Positions 1 to 7,737 of a DNA stretch of 18,928 nt are shown piece after piece (positions within the stretch are counted from its first letter, which is position 1; every line of letters starts with the position of its first letter). The position numbers were made by a program, and so were the translations under genes. The notes under the pieces were generated by a model, which worked only from the letters and a program-made list of their open reading frames with translations, searched no databases and was not told where the DNA came from. Source of the DNA: JABWAM01 sp964653025 (lineage in GTDB: Bacteria > Verrucomicrobiota > Verrucomicrobiia > JABWAM01); contig CAZZBZ010000066.1 in NCBI GenBank assembly GCA_964653025.1, positions 1-18,928 on the forward strand. The letters run 5' to 3'.

Positions 1-75
1 TGGTGCGCTGTAGAGGATTTGAACCTCTGACCCCCACCGTGTCAAGGTGATGCTCTACCCCTGAGCTAACAGCGC
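1..75 (-). tRNA. tRNA-Val (anticodon GAC)
   Basis: The reverse complement folds into a complete cloverleaf. The 7-bp acceptor stem is GCGCTGT/ACAGCGC, the discriminator is A, and the CCA is encoded. The D-stem is GCTC/GAGC, the anticodon stem is TCACC/GGTGG with loop TTGACAC, and the T-arm is AGAGG-TTCAAAT-CCTCT. Anticodon GAC reads valine codons GUC and GUU. The CCA lies exactly on the window edge. A 14-base copy of its 3' end recurs at 17096-17109. Confidence 0.96.
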
Positions 76-212
76 ATGAATGACGGGACTCAACTTGCCA
101 GAGACCCGGGCGCGAGGCAATCCCGAAGCGGCGCTACCCTTAAATCCACGGGGAAAAGTTGCGGAAGTCCTCTCCCATCCCCCGTTCTGCGAATGCCCAC
201 CTCATCGGTTGC

Positions 213-231
213 CCCGCAGGAACAGTGCGGG
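213..231 (-). terminator. Hairpin just after the SGNH hydrolase stop
   Basis: CCCGCA (213-218) and TGCGGG (226-231) form a perfect 6-bp stem with a 7-nt loop, starting two bases after the stop codon of the minus-strand SGNH gene. No T-tract follows, so it is at best a weak or factor-assisted terminator, or a 3' mRNA-stabilising stem. Confidence 0.3.
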
Positions 232-233
232 TC

Positions 234-920
234 TCACTTCGCCTCGTCGAGTGCCTTGCGGAGAACGGGGATCCAGAGCGCGTAGCCCTTCTCGTTCATG
301 TGGAGGCGATCCTGCATCCAGATGTCGGGAAAAGGCCTGCCATCGGCTCCGAGCATCGCGGGGACGATGTCCACGAAGACTCGGTTCGGGTGCTTCGCAC
401 ACTCCTCGCGGAAGCGGGCGTTGGCCTCCCGGAACGCAGGCCAGAGAGACTCGCGGCTGGGGGAGGGCTTGATCGAGACGTAGAGGATCACGACGTTCGG
501 GAAGGTGGTCTCGAGGCGCTCGAAGAGGGTGCGCCCATCGGCGACGACGTGGTCGACGCTCTTTTTCGAGGCAAGGTCGTTCTCGCCGCAATAGATGACA
601 ACCTTCGAGGGCGCGTAGGGCTTCGCGACGCGGTCAAACCAGAAGAGTTGGTCGCTGAGTTGGGAACCCCCGAACGCGCGGTTGAGGACGGGGAGGTCGG
701 AAAACACGGCACCGACGTCTTTCCACATGGTGAAGGTCGAGCTGCCGAGAAAGAGGACCGGATGCGCGGGCGGTGGCGTGCGGGCATCCTGCTTCGCGAA
801 GCTGTCGATCGCACCCGCGTAACGGTTGGTGACCGGCTCGGCGGCAAACACGGCCCCCGTCGCGAGGAGAAGGGCGAGTGCGAAGGTAATGCGGCGAAGA
901 AAGACGGGGAGGGAGTTCAT
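234..920 (-). CDS. Secreted SGNH/GDSL-family hydrolase
   Basis: A 228-aa protein with an N-terminal signal peptide: basic residues around 9-10, hydrophobic 11-25, likely cleavage after an Ala-rich stretch near 26-27. It then carries the SGNH-hydrolase blocks: block I FLGSSTF with nucleophile Ser61, block II glycine at GGSQ (84-87), block III GEND (112-115), and block V DRLH with Asp204 and His207. Family members are esterases or carbohydrate deacetylases. The substrate cannot be read from sequence; a role outside the cytoplasm is inferred from the signal peptide. I chose the ATG at 920 because the open frame upstream (to 1022) lacks protein-like composition and the signal peptide starts here. 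There is no Shine-Dalgarno; the leader TCTTTGCCCG abuts the ATG. It lies 109 bp downstream of glnS on the same strand and could be co-transcribed. Confidence 0.88.
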   Translation of the reverse strand: MNSLPVFLRRITFALALLLATGAVFAAEPVTNRYAGAIDSFAKQDARTPPPAHPVLFLGSSTFTMWKDVGAVFSDLPVLNRAFGGSQLSDQLFWFDRVAKPYAPSKVVIYCGENDLASKKSVDHVVADGRTLFERLETTFPNVVILYVSIKPSPSRESLWPAFREANARFREECAKHPNRVFVDIVPAMLGADGRPFPDIWMQDRLHMNEKGYALWIPVLRKALDEAK

Positions 921-1029
921 CGGGCAAAGATTCTCCGAGTGCCGTGTGGGAGGATCAAGCGCCGACTCGCCTGAAAGGGCGATCGCCGATGGTACCCACG
1001 GCGCACCGGGGACACGCCCCATCCGAGAA

Positions 1030-2886
1030 TCAGGAGGACGGAGGCTTGGTCTGCTTGGACCACGTGTCCTTGAGGGTCACGGTCCTGAGGAATGCGAGAG
1101 AGGCGCCGGGGACGCGGGTGAAGTAGCCGAGGCGCTCGAACTGGACGGGGGTGCCGGGGACGGAGTTCTCGAGCGAGGGCTCGAGCTTGCAGCCCGCGAG
1201 AACCTCGATCGATTTCGGGTTGAGCGTCGAGGTGATGTCCTCCGCCGCATCCGGGTTCGGGACCGTGAAGAGCGTGTCGATGAGGCGGACCTCGGCGTCG
1301 AGGGCGTGCGCGGCGGAGACCCAGTGGATGGTCCCCTTCACCTTGCGGTTTGCCGTCTCGCCCCCCGTCTTGGAGGTGAGGTCAGCGGTGCAGCGGATCT
1401 CGGAGATGTTCCCGTCGGCGTCCTTGATCACCTCGTCGCACTTCACGATATAGGCGTTCTTGAGGCGGACCTCGCCGCCCGGCTTTAAGCGAAAATACTT
1501 TGGGGGCGGGTTTTCGGAAAAGTCGTCGCGCTCGATCCAGAGCGTGCGGCCGAATGGGATCTTGCGCGTGCCGGCGGAGGGGTCTTCGGGGTTGTTGGTC
1601 GCGGTGAGTTCCTCGGCATGACCCTCGGGGAGGTTCGTGATCACGACCTTGACGGGGTGAAGAACGGCGAAGCGGCGGAGGGCGGAGCGGTTGAGGTCCT
1701 CGCGGACGAAGTGTTCGAGGAGGCCGAGTTCGATCGTATTCTCGCGCTTGGCGACGCCAATGCGGTCGCAGAAGGCGCGGATCGCGGCGGCGGGGTAGCC
1801 GCGCTTGCGCATCCCCGAGATCGTGGGCATGCGGGGATCGTCCCATCCCTCGACACGTTTTTCCTCGACGAGGCGGAGGAGCTTTCGCTTGCTCAATACC
1901 GTGTAGGTGAGGTTGAGGCGGGCGAACTCAGATTGCTTCGGGAGCGGGCGCGGGAGGTCGAGACTTTCGAGGATCCAGTTGTAGAGCGGACGGTGTACCT
2001 CAAACTCGAGGGTGCAGATGGAGTGGGTGATTCCCTCGATGTAGTCGCTCAGGCAATGGGCGAAGTCGTACATCGGGTAGATGCACCACCGGTTGCCGGT
2101 GTGATGGTGGCTCGCGTGGCGAATGCGGTAGAGGATCGGGTCGCGCATCCAGACGTTGGGCGAATCCATGTCGATCCGAGCGCGAAGTGTGCGCGAGCCG
2201 TCTGGAAATTCACCCGCCTTCATCCGCGCGAGGAGATCGAGGCTCTCGGCAACGGGGCGGTCGCGGAAATCGCTGGGCTTGCCCGTCTTCTCGGGGGCGC
2301 CGCGCATGTGGTCCACCTCTTCGGCGGTGTGGTCGCAGACATAGGCTTTCCCCTTGCGCACGAGGCGGACGGCAAACTCGTAGAGCGCGTCGAAGTAGTC
2401 CGAGGCGTGGAAGGGCTCCAACATTGCCAATGGAGAATTGCCAATTGCCAATTGGGGAGACCGGGGGACTTCCGATTGCGCGGAGTCGGGAATTGGCGAT
2501 TGGCGATTGGAAATTGGAGATGGGACGGCCGCGAGATGAAAATCGGCGCCCTCGGCCCTGGGGGTGACCCCCTTCGGCTTGAGACCGAGGCGGTCGTCGG
2601 CCCAGCCAGCGATGAGCCACGTCACATCCTCGGCAATGGAATCCACATACTCGACGTCCTCCTTCGTCGGGTTGGTGTCGTCCATGCGCAGGTTGCAGGT
2701 ACCCCCGAAGTCGCGCGCGACGCCGAAGTTGAGGCAGATGGACTTGGCGTGGCCGATGTGGAGCCAGCCGTTGGGTTCTGGCGGAAAGCGGGTCTGCACG
2801 CGCCCGCCGCTTTTTCCGGCGGCGACATCGGCCGCGATGGACTCTCGGATGAAATCGTGGGGGGGGCCGGATTCGGGGGTGTCCAT
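1030..2886 (-). CDS. glnS: Glutaminyl-tRNA synthetase with an in-frame repeat insertion
   Basis: A 618-aa class Ib aminoacyl-tRNA synthetase that attaches glutamine to tRNA-Gln in the cytoplasm. E. coli GlnRS is about 554 aa. The catalytic domain has FPPEPNG, HIGH at 43-46, DDTNP at 69-73, the RIDM/MRDP/CIYPMYDF segments, and the KMSKS equivalent VLSKRKL at 330-336. The C-terminal beta-barrel anticodon-binding domain follows (VKGTIHWVSAAHAL, SVPNP-like FTVPNP, YFTRVPG, TLKDTW). The extra length lies mostly between TWLIAGW (about 89-95) and ASDYFDALYE (161-170), where E. coli has only a short connector. Residues 123-155 of this insert are encoded by a heptameric repeat and are low-complexity. 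The frame stays open and all catalytic motifs are present, so the enzyme is probably functional. The start ATG at 2886 sits 47 bp from the assembly gap; open frame continuing through the Ns is not real coding sequence. Confidence 0.95.
   Translation of the reverse strand: MDTPESGPPHDFIRESIAADVAAGKSGGRVQTRFPPEPNGWLHIGHAKSICLNFGVARDFGGTCNLRMDDTNPTKEDVEYVDSIAEDVTWLIAGWADDRLGLKPKGVTPRAEGADFHLAAVPSPISNRQSPIPDSAQSEVPRSPQLAIGNSPLAMLEPFHASDYFDALYEFAVRLVRKGKAYVCDHTAEEVDHMRGAPEKTGKPSDFRDRPVAESLDLLARMKAGEFPDGSRTLRARIDMDSPNVWMRDPILYRIRHASHHHTGNRWCIYPMYDFAHCLSDYIEGITHSICTLEFEVHRPLYNWILESLDLPRPLPKQSEFARLNLTYTVLSKRKLLRLVEEKRVEGWDDPRMPTISGMRKRGYPAAAIRAFCDRIGVAKRENTIELGLLEHFVREDLNRSALRRFAVLHPVKVVITNLPEGHAEELTATNNPEDPSAGTRKIPFGRTLWIERDDFSENPPPKYFRLKPGGEVRLKNAYIVKCDEVIKDADGNISEIRCTADLTSKTGGETANRKVKGTIHWVSAAHALDAEVRLIDTLFTVPNPDAAEDITSTLNPKSIEVLAGCKLEPSLENSVPGTPVQFERLGYFTRVPGASLAFLRTVTLKDTWSKQTKPPSS
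2422..2524. repeat. Heptameric palindromic repeat inside glnS
   Basis: Two blocks of a 7-bp unit face each other. Around 2435-2456 the minus strand reads ATTGGCA units; around 2491-2517 the plus strand reads ATTGGCG, ATTGGCG, ATTGGAA, ATTGG. Positions 2435-2452 and 2491-2508 are near-complementary over 18 nt, the only mismatches being G-T wobbles, with a loop of about 38 nt. The element therefore forms a long hairpin. It is in frame with glnS and encodes residues of about 123-155. The period (7 nt) and the palindromic layout suggest a mobile or slippage-generated repeat family rather than protein-driven sequence. Confidence 0.75.
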
Positions 2887-2933
2887 GGCGAGAGGATGAA
2901 GGATGGGGAAGGGCCAATGCAAAATGTAAAATT

Positions 2934-3033
2934 NNNNNNNNNNNNNNNNNNNNNNNNNNNNNNNNNNNNNNNNNNNNNNNNNNNNNNNNNNNNNNNNNNN
3001 NNNNNNNNNNNNNNNNNNNNNNNNNNNNNNNNN
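2934..3033. other. Assembly gap (100 N) between glnS and lctP
   Basis: There are exactly 100 N, the conventional placeholder for a gap of unknown size. The left flank (about 2914-2933) reads CCAATGCAAAATGTAAAATT, typical of the edge of an AT-rich tandem repeat, so the assembly probably broke in a repeat. The divergent glnS/lctP promoter region lies in or next to the gap and cannot be annotated. Confidence 0.9.
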
Positions 3034-3075
3034 CGACCAAGGTGCGACGAACCATCCAGCAAGCGAAAAACACAA

Positions 3076-4701
3076 ATGTGGAACCAAAACTATGATCCGT
3101 TGAATTCCTGGTGGCTCTCGGCGCTGTGTGCGGCGCTCCCCACCTTCGTCCTCCTCGGGGCGATCGGAATTCTGCGTATCAAGGCGCATTGGTCGGCGCT
3201 TCTCGGGCTCGGCTCCGCGCTCGCGATCGCGCTGGTCGTCTATGGGATGCCGATGGAGCAGGCGGCGGGCGCGGCGCTGTTCGGCGCGGCGTACGGGCTG
3301 TTTCCCATCGGATGGATCATCTTCAACGTGATCTTTCTCTACACACTGACGTACGAGAAGGGCGCCTTCCAGATCGTGCAAGGGAGCCTCACGCGCATCA
3401 CCCAGGATTGCCGCCTGCAACTGCTCCTCATCGCCTTTGCCTTTGGCGCCTTCTTTGAGGGGGCCGCCGGGTTCGGTACGCCGGTCGCGATCACCGCAGC
3501 GATCCTGGTGGGGCTGGGCTTCCCGCCGCTTACGGCGTGTGCGATGTCGCTGCTCGCGAACACGGCGCCGGTCGCCTTTGGCGCGATGGGGACACCGATC
3601 CTCGCCTTGGCCGGCGTGACCGGGCTCGACCCGCTCAAGCTGAGCGCGATGGTTGGACGGCAGCTTCCGATTTTTTCGGCGCTCATTCCTATCTGGCTCA
3701 TCTGGACGTTTGCCGGTTTTCGGCGCATGGTTGAAGTGCTGCCCGCGCTCCTGGTGGCTGGGCTTTGCTTTGCCATCCCGCAGTTCCTGGTCTCGAACTT
3801 TCACGGGCCCTGGCTCGTGGACATCCTGGCATCCCTCACCTCCATGGGTGCCTTGACCGCATTCCTGCTGGTGTGGCGACCGAGGGAGATCATGCGATTG
3901 GAAGGACGTCCTCAGATCGAGACAACACCGTTCCAACGTTCGGAACTGGTCAGGGCCTGGTCACCGTGGGCGATTCTCAGCGTCGGGGTCTTCCTCTGGG
4001 GCATTCCAGCGGTGAAGGGTTCCCTCGACGGGATCTCATGCCTGAAAATTCCGGTGGCGTCACTCCACCACCTGGTCCAGAGAATGCCGCCGATTGTCCG
4101 CTTGCCGGCCGCCGAAGGCGCGGTATTCAACCTGAACTGGCTCTCGGCCACGGGCACCGCGATCCTGGTCGTCGCGCTCCTTTCGGCGGGGCTCCTGGGT
4201 TATCGACCGGCCGAGGTCGTGCGGGTCGCTTGGGCCACGCTCAAGCGGGTGCGCCATTCGCTGGTCACGGTGACGGCCATGCTCGCGCTGGGGTACACCA
4301 CGCGTTACGCGGGCCTGGACGGGACGCTTGGCCTGGCGTTCGCGAAGACCGGCGGGTTCTACCCGTTTTTCGGTGCGCTTCTGGGATGGCTCGGCGTCGC
4401 GCTGACCGGGTCGGACACCTCTTCGAATGTGATGTTCGGGGGACTCCAGCGGGTGACCGCCGAACAGCTCGGCATCAGCCCAGTGCTGATGGCATCCGCA
4501 AACAGCACCGGTGGCGTGATGGGCAAGATGATCGACGCGCAGAGCATCGTCGTCGCGAGCACGGCGACGCGGTGGTACGGGCACGAGAGCGAGATCCTGC
4601 GCAAGGTCTTCATTCCCAGCCTTGCGTTCGCCACGCTGGTGGGCCTCCTGGTGACTCTGCAGGCCTACGTGTTCCCATTCACCGAGTGGGTGGTCAGGTA
4701 A
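3076..4701 (+). CDS. lctP: L-lactate permease family transporter
   Basis: A 541-aa polytopic inner-membrane protein of the LctP family (usual length about 530-560), which imports L-lactate or glycolate with protons. Hydrophobic segments run through the whole length. Diagnostic family stretches are FFEGAAGFGTPVA (126-138), LLANTAPVAFGAMGTPI, LTGSDTSSNVMFGGLQ, and the C-terminal ANSTGGVMGKMIDAQS followed by IVVASTATRW. The start at 3076 gives the MWNQNYDPLNSWWLSAL beginning expected of the family. Upstream frame passes into the assembly gap and is ignored. No Shine-Dalgarno is visible (AAAAACACAA precedes the ATG). dinB starts 27 bp downstream on the same strand, so the two may share a transcript, although they have no obvious functional link. 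Substrate choice between lactate and glycolate is not resolvable. Confidence 0.93.
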   Translation: MWNQNYDPLNSWWLSALCAALPTFVLLGAIGILRIKAHWSALLGLGSALAIALVVYGMPMEQAAGAALFGAAYGLFPIGWIIFNVIFLYTLTYEKGAFQIVQGSLTRITQDCRLQLLLIAFAFGAFFEGAAGFGTPVAITAAILVGLGFPPLTACAMSLLANTAPVAFGAMGTPILALAGVTGLDPLKLSAMVGRQLPIFSALIPIWLIWTFAGFRRMVEVLPALLVAGLCFAIPQFLVSNFHGPWLVDILASLTSMGALTAFLLVWRPREIMRLEGRPQIETTPFQRSELVRAWSPWAILSVGVFLWGIPAVKGSLDGISCLKIPVASLHHLVQRMPPIVRLPAAEGAVFNLNWLSATGTAILVVALLSAGLLGYRPAEVVRVAWATLKRVRHSLVTVTAMLALGYTTRYAGLDGTLGLAFAKTGGFYPFFGALLGWLGVALTGSDTSSNVMFGGLQRVTAEQLGISPVLMASANSTGGVMGKMIDAQSIVVASTATRWYGHESEILRKVFIPSLAFATLVGLLVTLQAYVFPFTEWVVR

Positions 4702-4728
4702 CCCCTCCACTCCCTTCACCTTGTTTTT

Positions 4729-5883
4729 ATGTCGGCGCCACGCTGGATCCTGCACGTGGACATGGACGCGTTCTTCGCGGCCATCGAGCAGCGCGACCAC
4801 CCCGAATACCGCGGGAAACCCGTGATGATCGGCTCGCCTCCCGACCGCCGGGGCATCATCGCCACGTGCAGCTACGAGGCGCGGAAGTTCGGGGTCCACT
4901 CGGCGATGCCCTCGCGCACGGCGGGAAAATTCTGCCCGCAGGGAATCTTCCTTCCGCCCGACATGAAGAAATACAGCGCCGAGTCGCGGATGATCATGGC
5001 AATCCTTCGGGATTTCACTCCGACCGTGGAGCCCGTCTCCATCGACGAGGCGTTCATGGATGTCACCGGCTCGCAGGGCCTCTTCGGCACTGCCGCGAGC
5101 ATGGCCCGCCAGATCAAGGACCGGATACTCCGGGAACGAAACCTCACCGCCAGTGTCGGAGTGGCCTCCAACAAGTTTCTGGCCAAGGTTGCCAGCGACC
5201 TCGAGAAGCCCGATGGCCTCACCGTCATCACCGAGGAGAACAAGGTGGCGATCCTCGCCCCGCTGCCCGTGGGGCGGCTCTGGGGGGTCGGCAAGGTCAC
5301 CTGCGCGGTCCTTGAGAAGCACGGCTATCGCACGATCGCCGACATCCAGAAGGCGGAACCGAAGGATCTGGAGCCCCTGGTCGGCAACCGCGCCGCGCAC
5401 CTCCACGATCTGGCATGGGGCAGGGACGAGCGCCCTCTCGAGATGGGCGTAGCCGCGAAATCCATCGGCAGCGAGCACACCTTCGACACGGACACCGACG
5501 ACAAAGCCATGCTGCGCCGTACCCTGCTGGCCCAGGCGGAATCGGTCGCCCGCCAGTTGCGCGAGGAAAAGGTGGCCGCCCGCACCATCACCCTCAAGTT
5601 ACGCTACGCCAACTTCACCACCCTCACGCGTCAGGTGTCACTCGATCAGCCCACCCAGGACGAGATGGCCATTCACGACCACATCGTTCGGCTCCTGGAG
5701 AACGAGAAGACCGGGGGGCGCAAGATCCGTCTCATTGGCCTGACGGCCGGCAATCTTGTCCCGCCACAGATCCAACTCGACCTATTCGACCGTTCTGCGG
5801 AGAAGATGAGAAAACTCGCTCTTGCCGTGGACGAGCTACGCGCCCGTCTCGGACCGGAGGCTATCCGACGATTGGGGAACTAG
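4729..5883 (+). CDS. dinB: DNA polymerase IV (Y-family translesion polymerase)
   Basis: A 384-aa error-prone polymerase that extends past damaged or mispaired template. The palm metal ligands are in HVDMDAFFA (Asp11, Asp13) and SIDEAFMDVT (Asp106, Glu107). Phe16 sits at the steric-gate position. YEARKFGVHSAMPS (49-62) and the ASVGVASNKFLAKVASD fingers/palm segment are intact. The helix-hairpin-helix thumb (LWGVGKVT) and the little-finger domain follow. QLDLF at 349-353 matches the beta-clamp-binding pentapeptide, 31 residues before the C-terminus. The start at 4729 gives the canonical N-terminus; no Shine-Dalgarno is seen. Its TAG stop (5881-5883) overlaps the stop of the convergent MFS gene. 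No obvious LexA box was recognised in the 27-bp gap after lctP. Confidence 0.95.
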   Translation: MSAPRWILHVDMDAFFAAIEQRDHPEYRGKPVMIGSPPDRRGIIATCSYEARKFGVHSAMPSRTAGKFCPQGIFLPPDMKKYSAESRMIMAILRDFTPTVEPVSIDEAFMDVTGSQGLFGTAASMARQIKDRILRERNLTASVGVASNKFLAKVASDLEKPDGLTVITEENKVAILAPLPVGRLWGVGKVTCAVLEKHGYRTIADIQKAEPKDLEPLVGNRAAHLHDLAWGRDERPLEMGVAAKSIGSEHTFDTDTDDKAMLRRTLLAQAESVARQLREEKVAARTITLKLRYANFTTLTRQVSLDQPTQDEMAIHDHIVRLLENEKTGGRKIRLIGLTAGNLVPPQIQLDLFDRSAEKMRKLALAVDELRARLGPEAIRRLGN

Positions 5884-7283
5884 GCCCCTGCCCGCCGAAC
5901 CCGTCCCCGGGCGAGGGACGCCCCGATCCCGACGATGCAGAGCGCGGTGAGCACCACGAATGCCAGGCGCGTGCTTTGGAGGAACGCCCCGTGCTGCTCA
6001 GGGCGAAGCACCCCGCCGCCCATCGAGGAGCCGAAGACCAGCCCCACGAGCGCCATGCTCAGGACCATTCCGTTCGTCCGCATCGTGGAGAGGACGGCGG
6101 ACGCCACGCCGAGTTGTCGCCCCCCCACGCTGCTCATCACGGCATTTGTGTTGGGCGAGGAAAACAGCCCGAACCCCACCCCGAGGAAAGCCTGCCCCAC
6201 AAGGACGAGCGGGAGGGCCGTATCCTGCCCAAGGAACGCGAAGATCCCCAGACCGACCGCGCAGCAGGCCATCCCCAGCGAGGCGAGCCGCCCTGCATCC
6301 ACGCGGTCCGACCACTTTCCTGCGAGCGGGGAGAACACCGTCTGGAGGATCGGCTGCACCACCATGATCACGCCGGCCATCGCCGGCCCGATTCCCCGAA
6401 TCTGCTGGAGATAAAGGCTCAGCAGGAACCCCTGGGCGAAGGTGGCCCCATAGTTGATGAGCGCCGCGAGATTCGAGAACGCGAACGTGGTGTTCTCTCG
6501 GAAGAGATGCAGCGGGAAGACCGGGCTCGCGCATCGCGTTTCTCGGAAAAAGAACAGCGCCGCGCCCGCCGCGCCGGCCCCGAGGAGCGCCCACCCCCGC
6601 GGCCTCGACGCCTCAAGCAACCCCTCGGTCAGCAGCAGGAGAACGGCGGCGTAGAGCGCCGAGCCCGCCCAATCGAACCTCTCCCCCGCCGCGTCCCGCC
6701 ACTCCCCCCGCAGCCGCCGCAAGGTGTTGATCAGGAGCACCACGCCGATCGCCACGTGGGAGACGAAGATCGCACGCCAGCCCCAGTGCTCGGTCACGAT
6801 CCCGCCAAAGAACGGCCCCACCGAGATTCCGAGGTAGACCGCCGCCACGTTAAACCCCTGGGCCGCCCCCATCTTCCCCGGAGGAAAGACCGAAGCGATC
6901 ATCGCGGTGCCGGTCGTCACCATGAACGCCGCGCCCACGCCCTGGAAGGCGCGCGCGACCAGCAGGGAAACGAGCCCGCCCGATAGCGCCGCAGCCAGCG
7001 AGGCTCCCGTGAAGATCACGATCCCGCCCACGAAGACCCGCCTCCGCCCGTGGATGTCCGCGAGCCTCCCCGCGGGCACGAAAAGCACGCTCACGCTCAT
7101 GAGGAAGACCGTGAGAATCCGGTTCAACGTCAGGGCGTCGAGCCCCAGGTCTCGCCCGATCGAGGGGAGCGCCACGGGAATCGAGGACCCTCCGAACGGC
7201 ATCAAGAACGACGACAACCCCACCACCCAGAGGACAGAGCGATTCTCCCGGTCGGAAACGGGAACATTCAAAACCTGGCCCAT
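5880..7283 (-). CDS. MFS drug exporter, DHA2 (EmrB/QacA) type
   Basis: A 467-aa proton-driven multidrug or metabolite efflux transporter of the inner membrane. The length and number of hydrophobic stretches fit the 14-helix DHA2 subfamily. Motif A is GRLADIHGRRR (72-82). The antiporter motif C is in GISVGPFFGG (152-161), followed by HWGWRAIF. A second-half motif resembles GVGFGLFSSPNTNAVMSSV. The ATG at 7283 gives MGQVLNVPVSDRENRSVLW before the first membrane span. Upstream frame overlaps the methyltransferase gene and is not protein-like. It begins 4 bp after the stop of the upstream methyltransferase, so the two form an operon with likely translational coupling. Its stop shares the CTAG at 5880-5883 with dinB. 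Confidence 0.9.
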   Translation of the reverse strand: MGQVLNVPVSDRENRSVLWVVGLSSFLMPFGGSSIPVALPSIGRDLGLDALTLNRILTVFLMSVSVLFVPAGRLADIHGRRRVFVGGIVIFTGASLAAALSGGLVSLLVARAFQGVGAAFMVTTGTAMIASVFPPGKMGAAQGFNVAAVYLGISVGPFFGGIVTEHWGWRAIFVSHVAIGVVLLINTLRRLRGEWRDAAGERFDWAGSALYAAVLLLLTEGLLEASRPRGWALLGAGAAGAALFFFRETRCASPVFPLHLFRENTTFAFSNLAALINYGATFAQGFLLSLYLQQIRGIGPAMAGVIMVVQPILQTVFSPLAGKWSDRVDAGRLASLGMACCAVGLGIFAFLGQDTALPLVLVGQAFLGVGFGLFSSPNTNAVMSSVGGRQLGVASAVLSTMRTNGMVLSMALVGLVFGSSMGGGVLRPEQHGAFLQSTRLAFVVLTALCIVGIGASLARGRVRRAGA

Positions 7284-7287
7284 GATA

Positions 7288-7737
7288 CTAGAACACGCCT
7301 GGTAAAAGGCGGGCGGTGCGGCGGCGGTAGGTTGCGTACTCCGGAAAACGCACGGCGAGCGCCTGCTCCTCGATCTGCATTTTGGCGAAGGCGACGGCGA
7401 AAAGTGCGGCCCAGCAGACGAGCCCAAACCACGTGAATCGCCCAAGCAGCCATGCGAGCGCGAGGGTGAGCACCGCAGCGTACATCGGGTGGCGCACGAC
7501 ACGGTAGGGCCCGGAGACGACGAGACGGGCGCGCGCATGGACCTCGGGGCGGGCATTGAAGCGGCCGATGCCGAGCAGGGTGATCGTCCAGCCCATCAAG
7601 GCAAACGCGGCGAGTTGCAGCGCGCCGATCGGGAGGTTCGGCGGGAGGATGGCCCCCGTGAAGGCGACCCCGACCAGAGCGGCGAACTGCAGGGCGACCA
7701 ACCATCTTCCGCGCCAAGCTGGGGATGCGTCGGTCAT
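7288..7737 (-). CDS. Isoprenylcysteine carboxyl methyltransferase-family membrane protein
   Basis: A 149-aa integral membrane protein with about four hydrophobic segments (roughly 13-31, 39-57, 86-99, 102-119). The C-terminal cofactor-binding signature of the ICMT/PEMT/NnrU-like methyltransferase group is present: GPYRVVRHPMY (77-87), Glu-Glu at 123-124, and FPEYATYRRRTARLLP. Bacterial members mostly have unknown substrates and methylate small molecules or lipids using SAM. I chose the ATG at 7737, which is preceded by GGGGGC. An ATG at 7746 and a TTG at 7773 are in-frame alternatives. It is the first gene of an operon with the MFS exporter (4 bp apart), so modification and export of one compound is a reasonable but untested guess. 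Confidence 0.8.
   Translation of the reverse strand: MTDASPAWRGRWLVALQFAALVGVAFTGAILPPNLPIGALQLAAFALMGWTITLLGIGRFNARPEVHARARLVVSGPYRVVRHPMYAAVLTLALAWLLGRFTWFGLVCWAALFAVAFAKMQIEEQALAVRFPEYATYRRRTARLLPGVF

Noticed and set aside
2422..2524. A CRISPR array
   Set aside because: The unit is 7 bp with no spacers and the blocks are inverted; no CRISPR repeat-spacer pattern exists anywhere in the window.
1030..3936. A minus-strand frame extending glnS upstream through the gap into lctP
   Set aside because: The segment beyond 2886 is antisense to lctP, rich in Arg/Glu/His shadow sequence, and crosses Ns; GlnRS starts at 2886.
1618..4701. A continuous plus-strand frame of over 1000 codons ending with lctP
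   Set aside because: Its first half is antisense to glnS and it passes through 100 N. Only the part from 3076 matches a protein family.
4060..5478. Long minus-strand frame of 472 codons over lctP and dinB
   Set aside because: It is antisense to two confidently assigned genes; the open frame comes from high GC codon bias.
5415..6986. Plus-strand frame of over 500 codons over dinB and the MFS gene
   Set aside because: Very rich in Arg, Pro and His with no motif; an antisense GC artefact.
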